A stretch of DNA of 64,000 nt, from NCBI GenBank assembly GCA_038210495.1, contig JBBQWR010000006.1, positions 1 through 64,000 on the forward strand, read 5' to 3'. This document shows, piece by piece, positions 35,901 through 42,911 of this stretch (position 1 is the stretch's first letter; each line of letters opens with the position of its first letter). Origin of the DNA: JBBQWR01 sp038210495 (lineage in GTDB: Bacteria > Planctomycetota > Planctomycetia > Pirellulales > DATAWG01). Position numbers and translations under genes: made by a program. The notes beneath the pieces were generated by a model. It was not told where the DNA came from and did no database searches. It saw nothing but the letters and a program-made list of their open reading frames with translations.

Positions 35901-36783
35901 GATCGTTCCGGACGGGGCTCTGCATCAATTGCCGTTCGAGTCGCTGCTGGTCGAAGGAGGCGCCAAGCCGCGCTATCTGCTGGACGTGCTGCCGCCGATC
36001 GCCTACTCGCCGTCGGCGACCATTCTGATGAATCTCGAGTCGCGCCCAGCCGCCGCTGCAAGCTCGGTTGCGTCGGTGCTCACGGTCGGCAATCCGCATT
36101 ATCCTCAAGCAGACGTGGCTCCGCCGGCCCACCTGGTCGCAGCGCTTTCGCGCGACGCTTACCTCGATCTGGGCGGCCGGTTGCCGCCGCTGCCCGGCAC
36201 GTCCTTGGAATGCCAGCGAGTCGCCGCCGCGTTTGCGCCAAAGCAAGTGACGCTGCTAGAAGCCGACGACGCGACCGAAGCTAACGTCCGCCGCCAGATC
36301 GCGGGCCGCCGTTACGTCCATTTGGCTGCCCACGGCTTGGTCGATCAACAACATGGGAATCTGTTTGGCGCGATCGCCCTGACGCCGGGGCCGAGCGCGG
36401 GCGAAACGGCCGACAACGACGGTTTTCTCTCGCTGCACGAAATTCACTCGCTGCCGCTATCGAGTTGCGAGCTGATGGTGCTCAGCGCATGCCAGACCAA
36501 CGTCGGGCCCGATCGACCCCTCGAAGCGGGCGCTTCGCTGGCGCAAGCGTTCCTCGCGGCGGGCAGTCGGCGGGTGATTTGTAGCCACTGGAACGTCGAC
36601 GATGCCTCGACGGCCGAGTTGATGGGCGCGTTTTTTGAAGGGGTTGCCAAACAACAGCCGGCCGATGGCGCCGTAAACTACGCGGTGCTGCTCCAGCAAG
36701 CGCGTCAAAAGGTCCGTAGCAACCCCCGCTGGGCGTCTCCGTATTACTGGGCGCCCTTTGTGTTGGTGGGCCCCGCCGAATGA
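32941..36783 (+). CDS. exported TPR-CHAT domain protein (caspase-like protease family)
   Basis: A 1280-residue protein. ATG 32941 is chosen; ATG 32962 is also possible. A signal peptide (AAISAALLGLSAAAWSAEPP) is followed by TPR-type helical repeats over about residues 40-760, for example AYSLNNAASVRLARGEYSAAV and ALLNVAMAYKSQGQYAKAG. A coiled region leads to a CHAT domain (about 930-1280). The catalytic pair is intact: His1131 in HLAAHG and Cys1184 in LSACQT. CHAT proteins are relatives of caspase and separase; the TPRs usually hold a partner or substrate. Its export and its place after an ECF sigma factor, propeller protein and kinase suggest a regulated proteolytic step in the cell envelope. 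The substrate is unknown. Confidence 0.9.
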   Translation: MSSGSTRMASRFINVGKPTIAWRLGAAISAALLGLSAAAWSAEPPLPAVDQATLLRASALFNAGRLVEAEVIFKAAVASMDSGAMPAGDLGRCVGPLVSIYRTWGRQEDALRMAERQREFLEKAAMNVTIRDQLLDENAIQRVDILAALERYDQAETLLKRLLDADQKQPGEIVRGLNLLVKSARLAELKGDAKIVRPRWQRVIEQGGQIMADMGRREIPRVKLPEIVAIVAAANVAIENFAAAIEAEQLLLANQTAAQDRAAALNTRAAIAILQAQNHEYATAQASLIALLADVRKKSSNSPEEADLLGRLGGVFEAEGLATEAKRQWRLAAGIYAGLLVKADREQSPAPVVMNLLAQLQMAQQQSGDYRAAIDTDRRLLKLREDRLGKNHPLAVAVRSDLGALLGASENYESAQPLLAEVLAYWRHHAPAAPTQLARAANDLGVVERAIGSFVSAQSLFDEALAIRERLLRSDDLRLAYSLNNAASVRLARGEYSAAVALFDRAIGIYRGRGRIAEDSLSGALLNVAMAYKSQGQYAKAGQYCREALKAYEHVFGADAPGAVAYYSALTTLAIADDRLDEAGQFNLHAWSLCTQHHLDRDLVAATVLHHRATIAYRRGNLDSAFDDWKAALEIQTAAGQTAGIARTLNYLAKTESLRGHAESAEKIYRQALERQRGIEAYPAMHYLTYCNLAEILHAEGKSAEASEMLQLAVKLVEAPRAGTIGAEEERAEYFSQFASAFDLLVTWSLQEGQTDRAFEVAERGRSRTFLDQLSLAGVDLRETLTGDAGKALLERERTTRERLGTLRGRMQAAASQSGTDLDRLTKEFAAAQDQFAAVWGEIRNASPFYRERLSRDAAIGSLAAARQSMQRSDGMLLFYYLGAKQSYLLLVGDEKTPVEIVPLEIPLVLADSLRIRAGHLTRDAAVSLVSQYLADLRDRAGGRGLSGIVTSPKGIIASEQGTQLAEVLVPRAVRKRIQDRRPRQITIVPDGALHQLPFESLLVEGGAKPRYLLDVLPPIAYSPSATILMNLESRPAAAASSVASVLTVGNPHYPQADVAPPAHLVAALSRDAYLDLGGRLPPLPGTSLECQRVAAAFAPKQVTLLEADDATEANVRRQIAGRRYVHLAAHGLVDQQHGNLFGAIALTPGPSAGETADNDGFLSLHEIHSLPLSSCELMVLSACQTNVGPDRPLEAGASLAQAFLAAGSRRVICSHWNVDDASTAELMGAFFEGVAKQQPADGAVNYAVLLQQARQKVRSNPRWASPYYWAPFVLVGPAE

Positions 36784-36810
36784 GACTTAGAAGCTCTAAC
36801 CTAACGATTC

Positions 36811-36913
36811 TGGGTGGCTGGGGCTCGCGCCGAAGGGAAGCCCTGTGGCTTGCTCTCAGCGGCGAAACCACGCTCCGGGGCTTCGGCGAGGACGCCTCCA
36901 GCCCCGGGCACCC
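36811..36913 (+). repeat. dispersed repeat, family 2, long form
   Basis: About 103 bases beginning TGGGTGGCTGGGGCTCGCGC and ending GCCTCCAGCCCCGGGCACCC. The ends are related as imperfect inverted repeats. The copy at 55688 is collinear over the whole length. It occupies part of the 415-base gap between the CHAT and PEP-CTERM genes. Confidence 0.75.
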
Positions 36914-37113
36914 GAGTGTTGGTGGGACCCGCCGAATAGGGTTTAACCTGAAAATGGCGTCCAGCGCGACAATATCGTTGACAAATCGGAACCCGCAGTT
37001 AGTGTGGGTTCAGTGGGATTCCCCGCAATTCGCGTCCCAAGCAAAATCGGCGAGCTTCGTTTCGTTCCCTTCGAACAGGACATTTGCGCCGCCTCGAGTA
37101 TGTGCTCTTGAGA

Positions 37114-37154
37114 GTCGGATCGCCCGTGTGCGATCCGACACGATTCGATATAAT
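37114..37154 (+). promoter_or_regulatory. TATAAT promoter with a perfect palindrome over the -35 region
   Basis: A perfect -10 box TATAAT lies at 37149-37154. The inverted repeat GTCGGATCGC (37114-37123) / GCGATCCGAC (37130-37139) has a 6-base spacer and is centred near 37126, exactly where a -35 element would sit; no TTGACA is seen there. This suggests an operator or an activator site. The start codon at 37199 is about 40 bases after the predicted transcription start. Confidence 0.5.
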
Positions 37155-37198
37155 TTGGCGCCCTAGTTTTTTCGCCCACTACCAACGGGAGTAGCCTA

Positions 37199-38344
37199 AT
37201 GAAGACCATCCGGACGAATCGAGTTTTAGCCCAGCGACTTTGTTTCGCGACCGCAATCGCTTTGGGTCTGCTCGGTTCTGCGTCACCCTGCTCGGCCGTC
37301 CAGATTACGGGCAACACCTATGCCGCGGAGAATGGTGGTCCCACCACGAACCCCTCCGCGAAGTCTTACAACCTTGTCGATCCGATCTCCGTCTCGGCAA
37401 ATATTCGATCGGATGTCGGATATTCGCATGCTCAATCCTGGGCATCCGCCTCGGTGAATCCCGATGGATCGGGAATCACAAAAACCACGGGGGGGCGGGC
37501 TTGGGGCGACAATCCTCCCACGTCGTTTAGCGCCCGCTCCAATCTTTGGAATGCGTCGGCGACCGGCACGAAAATCGTCGCCAATTACAAGCCCAGCGGA
37601 TCGCAATCGGGCTCGCCGACCTTTAACTTTTCGCTGCCCAAATCGATCGCCAAAACGGCCGATCCTTTTTATAACACGGCCGCGATTCAATCGAATCTGA
37701 ATTACAATCAGCCGGGAAACGACCCCTCTTCGACGGCTAATCCGAGCAGCATGTTGCTGCCTGTTTCCGGAGCCAGCGGCAGCGAAATCGTCAGCCAAGG
37801 CGTGATTACCAACGGCGCCCTGCCACAGTCCTTCGATGTATTCGTCGACGTCGATGCGTTCGTCCAGGGCGGACCCGCGTTGTTCCAAGGCGGCTATGAA
37901 TTCAATCCGAACACGGGCGTTTATGCCCCATACGGCGATTTTCCGGCAGCCAACTCGTCTGACGTTTTTATCTCGCCTCGCAATAGCAATGATCCGAATG
38001 CGCCCGAGTTTTCTCTGACTTTCCTGAAAGATATCGCTGGCGCTTCGTACGTCGCCGCCACCGGCGTTCCCTTCGACGTCAAAATCAATTTGGACGCCAC
38101 GATGGGCAATCGAAACAAACAGGATTTGACCGCTTCGGGTTTCACCGGGACGACATACGACCTCACGGGCACGGGCCTTCCAAATCACGGTAACGTGACC
38201 GGCGCGGGCTCTGAAGTTACCGCGAACTTCCTCGTGCAAAACACGCAAGACTTTTTCGTGTCGCCCGTGCCCGAACCGTCCACCCTAGGTTTGGCGACTT
38301 GTGCTGCATTCGGACTGATGCTTGCGGCGCGGCGGCGGAAATGA
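37199..38344 (+). CDS. PEP-CTERM sorting-domain protein
   Basis: A 381-residue exported protein. A signal peptide (ATAIALGLLGSASPCSAVQ) is followed by a Ser/Asn/Thr-rich beta-type middle without a known domain. The carboxy terminus is VPEPSTLGLATCAAFG and then LMLAARRRK: the PEP motif, a hydrophobic helix and basic residues that exosortase recognises. Such proteins usually end up at the cell surface or in exopolysaccharide. GGGAG lies nine bases before the ATG. It stands alone with its own promoter; no exosortase gene is in this window. Confidence 0.93.
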   Translation: MKTIRTNRVLAQRLCFATAIALGLLGSASPCSAVQITGNTYAAENGGPTTNPSAKSYNLVDPISVSANIRSDVGYSHAQSWASASVNPDGSGITKTTGGRAWGDNPPTSFSARSNLWNASATGTKIVANYKPSGSQSGSPTFNFSLPKSIAKTADPFYNTAAIQSNLNYNQPGNDPSSTANPSSMLLPVSGASGSEIVSQGVITNGALPQSFDVFVDVDAFVQGGPALFQGGYEFNPNTGVYAPYGDFPAANSSDVFISPRNSNDPNAPEFSLTFLKDIAGASYVAATGVPFDVKINLDATMGNRNKQDLTASGFTGTTYDLTGTGLPNHGNVTGAGSEVTANFLVQNTQDFFVSPVPEPSTLGLATCAAFGLMLAARRRK

Positions 38345-38365
38345 AATCGCTCGGCGGGGGCGGCG

Positions 38366-40099
38366 TCACTTCTCCCGCAGCACCTTGTAAACCGCCACCG
38401 GCTTCGATCGATTGCGCACGTCGATGGCGCCGATTTCCTCGACCACGAATTGATCCGCCGTCGCGGCGTACGTCGTTTCGTCGATGCAGATCTCGTTGGG
38501 CCGGGCGAATGTTTGTAGCCGCGCGGCGACGTTCACGGCGTCGCCAATCGCCGTGTACTCCATTCGCCGCGTCGAGCCGATGTTGCCCACCACCACGGGT
38601 CCCGTGTTCACGCCGATCCGTATTCGCAACGGTGGCGAGCCGGCCCTTGGCGGTCGGAAGTCGTACACCCGGCTTCGCATCTCCAGCGCTGCGCGAATCG
38701 CCTCGGCCGCGCTGTCGGGGCTCGCTAGCGGAGCCCCGAACAGCGCCATGAGCGCATCGCCGATATACTTGTCGATCGTGCCGCCGTGAGCGAACACGAC
38801 GTCGGTCATCGACGTCAGATACTCGCGAATGAAAGACGCTACTTCGACCGGCGCCATACCCTCGCAAATCTTCGTGAACGACACGATGTCCGAAAACAGG
38901 ACCGTCACGACTTTCTCGGCCGGCGCCAACGGGTCCGCCCCGCCGCCGCTATTGGCGATCTGCTCGACGATGCGATTGTCGAGATACTTGCTCAGATAGG
39001 TTTTGACCGATCGCTCGGCCTCGATCATTTGGCTGAGCCGAATCCGCTCGATGCCCATCGCCGCTTGGTGGGCGACGGCCAGCAGGAGTTCCAGGTCCTC
39101 CTCGTTGAAAATCTTCGTCGGTTTCGTCGAATCGAGCGACAATAGTCCGACGATCTTGTCCCCCGTCCACAAGGGAGCGCAGAGCGTCGAGCAGACTTCC
39201 ATCGCCGCCAGCGACTTGAGGAGATTGGCCGAATTGCTCGGCTGTTGAATCAATACGCCCGAGCGGCGCTCGAGCACCATGTGCAGGACCGTCCGGCTGA
39301 GGCGCACCTGCTGATCGTCGGCCAATCCCCGCGCGGCGATCGGCGTCGGACTGCCCTGGTCGTCCAAGAGGCACAGCAGACCGCGGTCGGCGCCGGCCTG
39401 GTTCATGACGATCAGCAGAATTTCGTCGAGCAATTGGGACGGTTCGAGAATCCGGACGAGCTTTTCCGAGACATCCTGGATCAATCGCAATTTCACTTCG
39501 GCGAGCGATTCCCCGGCGCCGCGGCCGATCGGCTCCAAACCCACCAAGGGCAGCGGGCGGCGCGTGGTTCCGAGTTGAAAGGTCTGCTCGGGACCCTTGG
39601 GCGTTTGATCGATGCTGCGGAATTCGAAGTGCGATCCGGACGTGTCCTCGGCCGTCTCGTCGATGACGAGCGCCTGCTGGAGATCGCTGGCAGATGTGCC
39701 GCCCCCGGAAATCGCATCGTCCACGATCGATTGCATGAACGAACCGGCGTAGTCGGCGGCCGGTTTGGCCTTCGCGGCAGTGGGGGCCGAGACCACCGTG
39801 GTCGCGCCGGTTTCCGAATCGAAAGAAAACTCGGTGGAGCCCAATAGAATTCGATCGCCATGAATCAGATGCACGGCGAGCGCGGTTTGAAGCCGCTGAG
39901 CGTTGACAAACGTCCCGTTCAAGCTCCCGCGATCTTGAATGTTCCAGCCCTGGGCGTCTCGCACGAACTGGGCGTGCTTGGACGAACAAGCCGTGTCCGC
40001 CAGCGGAATGGAATTGGAGCCCCCTCGGCCGATCGTGATCGTGTCGCCGACCAACGGAAAATGCGTGGTAGCGTCACCGATCGATTTAAGCACCGCCAT
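38366..40099 (-). CDS. class III adenylate/guanylate cyclase with FHA and GAF domains
   Basis: A 577-residue soluble enzyme making a cyclic nucleotide. An FHA domain (about 1-100: ITIGRGGSNSIPLAD, SSKHAQFV, GSLNGTFVN) binds phosphothreonine. A GAF domain (about 205-355) follows, then a helical linker and the cyclase domain (about 390-570). Metal-binding Asp404 (FSDIVSFT) and Asp448 (GDALMALFG) and the transition-state region (AIGDAVNVAARL) are present, so it should be active; whether it makes cAMP or cGMP cannot be judged safely. GAGGCGAG precedes the ATG. It is the last gene of a co-directional run that includes a protein with cyclic-nucleotide-binding domains. Confidence 0.92.
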   Translation of the reverse strand: MAVLKSIGDATTHFPLVGDTITIGRGGSNSIPLADTACSSKHAQFVRDAQGWNIQDRGSLNGTFVNAQRLQTALAVHLIHGDRILLGSTEFSFDSETGATTVVSAPTAAKAKPAADYAGSFMQSIVDDAISGGGTSASDLQQALVIDETAEDTSGSHFEFRSIDQTPKGPEQTFQLGTTRRPLPLVGLEPIGRGAGESLAEVKLRLIQDVSEKLVRILEPSQLLDEILLIVMNQAGADRGLLCLLDDQGSPTPIAARGLADDQQVRLSRTVLHMVLERRSGVLIQQPSNSANLLKSLAAMEVCSTLCAPLWTGDKIVGLLSLDSTKPTKIFNEEDLELLLAVAHQAAMGIERIRLSQMIEAERSVKTYLSKYLDNRIVEQIANSGGGADPLAPAEKVVTVLFSDIVSFTKICEGMAPVEVASFIREYLTSMTDVVFAHGGTIDKYIGDALMALFGAPLASPDSAAEAIRAALEMRSRVYDFRPPRAGSPPLRIRIGVNTGPVVVGNIGSTRRMEYTAIGDAVNVAARLQTFARPNEICIDETTYAATADQFVVEEIGAIDVRNRSKPVAVYKVLREK

Positions 40100-40198
40100 G
40101 AAACTCGCCTCGAAATATCGTCGACTCGATTGATCGCCCGGCCGAATTCGTCATTCGGTGGGACGGTTACGTCTTAGGGACGCTTGCTACTAGATCCG

Positions 40199-41257
40199 TC
40201 AGATTTCAACCGTTAATCCTTCGTACGCCAATCGGGCCTGGCATGCGTCGGGCGAACGATCCGCCTCATTCAAGCCCGCCTTAACGAGGCGCTGCACCCG
40301 GAGTTCGAGCCGACACAAATCCGGCTCGCTGCGCTGCGGTTCGTGGTGGCCCACATGCAGCCGCCGCACGCCGGCGGCGATCGCCGTCGCCACGACCGCG
40401 TCCACGGTCGAATGTCCCCAGCCACGATGCGACACGGGCCGCGAGTCGCCGATCGCGGCTGTTCCATCATACTCGTCGGGCAGGTATTGGCCGTCTGTGT
40501 ACAGTAGATCGGCGTCTTTGGAAAACTGGGCCAACGAGTGGTCTGGCGACTGAGCGTGCTCGTGATCGCTGGCCAGCACGACGCTTTTGTCGCCCGATTC
40601 CAAGCGATAGGCGACACAGCCGCCGGGATGGTTCAAGGCGAATGTCTTGAATCGCGTCGCGCCGATTTCAAAGGCCTCTCCGGCGACGATCGGCCGAAAC
40701 CGCTTGATTCCGACCATCTCGCGATAACCGGTCGGAACGTAAATCTTCGACAGTTGCGACTTGTCCCCCAGCACCGCGGCCAGCCCATCCAGCACGTTTT
40801 GCGGTCCCCAAATCGTGAAGTCGTTTCGCGGGTCGTACATCAATTCGACGAACGGAATACCGATGATGTGATCGATGTGCGGATGCGATAAGATCACATG
40901 GGCCTCGCGCTTGCCCGCGAATCCCGGCGCATTCCAGCGCCGGGCCAAATCGTGACCCAGATCGCGGATCCCGCTGCCGCAGTCGAAGATGATCGATTCA
41001 CGGGGAGTCTCGATTTCGATGCACGTGGTGTTTCCCAGGTAGGTCGACCGCAAGCTCCACGGCAAGCAGGACTCGAGCCGATCGCGGATCGTCGCTGCGT
41101 CGGGGCGGCTCTGAGCCAATTCGCCCAACTGCCCGGCGTCGATCAAGTGCTTGATCGCTTGGGCAATCCTTTCGGTAATTTCTCCCGGCCGCGTCGTCCT
41201 GGCAAGCGTGCCCGTGACACCCCAATATCGAATTCGAAATTGCGGTCGAGAGGTCAT
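40199..41257 (-). CDS. metallo-beta-lactamase-fold hydrolase
   Basis: A 352-residue protein; ATG 41257 (MTSRPQFRIRYWGVTGT) is chosen over a longer upstream frame. The metal motif HPHIDH is at residues 125-130, preceded by the strand IIFDCGSGIRDLG. Later ligands are likely in LASDHEH and HVGHHEP. The fold covers RNase Z-like, cyclic phosphodiesterase-like and other hydrolases, so the reaction is open. It lies 52 bases after a pentaheme cytochrome gene and 99 bases before the nucleotide cyclase gene. Cyclic-nucleotide breakdown is therefore an attractive guess from context, not from sequence. Confidence 0.75.
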   Translation of the reverse strand: MTSRPQFRIRYWGVTGTLARTTRPGEITERIAQAIKHLIDAGQLGELAQSRPDAATIRDRLESCLPWSLRSTYLGNTTCIEIETPRESIIFDCGSGIRDLGHDLARRWNAPGFAGKREAHVILSHPHIDHIIGIPFVELMYDPRNDFTIWGPQNVLDGLAAVLGDKSQLSKIYVPTGYREMVGIKRFRPIVAGEAFEIGATRFKTFALNHPGGCVAYRLESGDKSVVLASDHEHAQSPDHSLAQFSKDADLLYTDGQYLPDEYDGTAAIGDSRPVSHRGWGHSTVDAVVATAIAAGVRRLHVGHHEPQRSEPDLCRLELRVQRLVKAGLNEADRSPDACQARLAYEGLTVEI

Positions 41258-41309
41258 GAATCGGCTCGCTCGAATAAAGTGATTGGGATTACGCGCCAGG
41301 AATCGATCG

Positions 41310-42911
41310 TTATCGGGCAGCCAGCGCCGCGGCAAAACCAGCCAGTAATTTAGCGAATCGCTCCGGATCGTAGTCGACGCCGTCGCGATTTGCCTCGGCC
41401 GCCAGATCGGCAAGCGCCTTGTCCAGATTGGGCTCCGATTTGACGGCGGCGGTCCCTGCTTTCGCCTTTGCAGTCGCCCGAAGATCGAGCACGATCATCT
41501 GCAAACCGGCGACAAGATGCCGAGCCGAATCGACATCCGCCGAGGGCTCTCCGCTTCGGCAAAGGTTCCGCAGCGCGCGAACCGCGGCGCTTTCGTTCAT
41601 GCCGCCGGCAGCCGTCTTTATCCGAAACAAATCGATCTGACCATCCAATTTCTTGATGCCTTCGAGAGCAGCGCCCGAAGCAGCTTGCGGCGATATTCGC
41701 AGCGACCGACGGGCGATGAGCCCGTCGAGCGGCGCCCGGACGTCGTTCAACAATTCGGTATCGGAATTGCCGTCGGCGGCGATTGCCAGCAGGCTGACTT
41801 TGGCAAACCGCGCCGACCAATCGCTCAGCGCCGGCCGCCCGGGCGATCGATCGCCATAACCGCGCCGCTGTCGCGGACTCGGATAAGTCAATTCGTGATG
41901 ACAAGCCGAGCAACTATACAGAGCGAAGTCAGTCATGCCGGCGTGGGCCGCGACTCGATTCGGCTTTGCGGATGCCGCGGCCTGATCGGCGATCATTTGC
42001 AAGGCCTGCCGCTGAGCGATGAGTCCTTCGAGAACGACCGAGCGGGCGCGGTCGGGGCGATGAAAATCCAAGAACTCTTGGATCTGGACGGCCTTTTCTT
42101 CCGTCGGCTGCCAATGAAAGTGCATTCGGTCGATCGACGATTCGATCTCAAACGGGGGCAGCGGCGGGTGGCCGGCGGCGAACATCTCGTGCGTGACGAA
42201 TTTTCCTTCGCCGATATTGCCCTGATGACACGACAGACACAATTTGGCACGGACGACCGGGTCGCGAACATCGACCATTCCGGCGACCGCCTTCTGTGCA
42301 ACAAGCTCGGATTTCACCTTGGCCAATTTGGCCGGCAACTGGTCCGCGGGCGTGTTCTTCTTGTCGGCGCTCCACTCCCGAAACTTTTCGTTGTTCCACG
42401 AATCGTGGTTCTTCAACCAAGCCGAGGCCGGACCGTGGCACGCCTCGCAGCTAACTCCGAGAGCAACGCGGTCGCGGATCAAATCCTCGAGCGTTTTTTC
42501 CTCGACGATCGTCGGGCCTTCCTTGGAATGCACGGCCGCGCGATTGTCGACGGCGTGACAGGCCAAACATCGAGAGTCCGATTGAAAGTTGATGCCCGGC
42601 AATAACTCCGCCATGCGACGAGTTGTCTCGTTCTTCTCCGCTTTGGGATCGAGCACATCGAATGCATGACGATGTTTTAGGTCTTTTTGCTCCCAGTGTT
42701 TGAACTCGTCGCCAAGAACCAAATCGGACAGCTTGGCCTCGCCATTGGAATGACAGCCCGTCCGACCGCATCGTTGAGCGCCAACATAAAGTTGCTTTGG
42801 TGATTCAATCTGCTGCGACCAAAGGCTAGTCGAACAGACCAACCAAACCAACGGCGCGAGCCATACCTGTTTGCGAATCACCCTGACAACTCCAAGTGCT
42901 CGACCGATCAT
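41310..42911 (-). CDS. pentaheme cytochrome c (cytochrome c554-like), second of a pair
   Basis: A 533-residue exported protein starting at ATG 42911, which overlaps the preceding stop (ATGA). A signal helix (VWLAPLVWLVCSTSLWS) is followed by five heme sites: CGRTGCH (a CX4CH variant), CLACH, CEACH, CLSCH and CSACH. Extra histidines (HRHAF, CHHEL) could be axial ligands. The order and spacing of sites match the next entry, so the two are paralogues. The carboxy-terminal third is helical without heme sites. Periplasmic electron carriage is the expected role, and the neighbours supply electrons from NADH-type proteins. Confidence 0.88.
   Translation of the reverse strand: MIGRALGVVRVIRKQVWLAPLVWLVCSTSLWSQQIESPKQLYVGAQRCGRTGCHSNGEAKLSDLVLGDEFKHWEQKDLKHRHAFDVLDPKAEKNETTRRMAELLPGINFQSDSRCLACHAVDNRAAVHSKEGPTIVEEKTLEDLIRDRVALGVSCEACHGPASAWLKNHDSWNNEKFREWSADKKNTPADQLPAKLAKVKSELVAQKAVAGMVDVRDPVVRAKLCLSCHQGNIGEGKFVTHEMFAAGHPPLPPFEIESSIDRMHFHWQPTEEKAVQIQEFLDFHRPDRARSVVLEGLIAQRQALQMIADQAAASAKPNRVAAHAGMTDFALYSCSACHHELTYPSPRQRRGYGDRSPGRPALSDWSARFAKVSLLAIAADGNSDTELLNDVRAPLDGLIARRSLRISPQAASGAALEGIKKLDGQIDLFRIKTAAGGMNESAAVRALRNLCRSGEPSADVDSARHLVAGLQMIVLDLRATAKAKAGTAAVKSEPNLDKALADLAAEANRDGVDYDPERFAKLLAGFAAALAAR

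Noticed and set aside
32941..36783. CHAT protein as part of an RNA-guided (Craspase-like) system
   Set aside because: No gRAMP effector, CRISPR array or cas gene is present, and this CHAT protein has an export signal.
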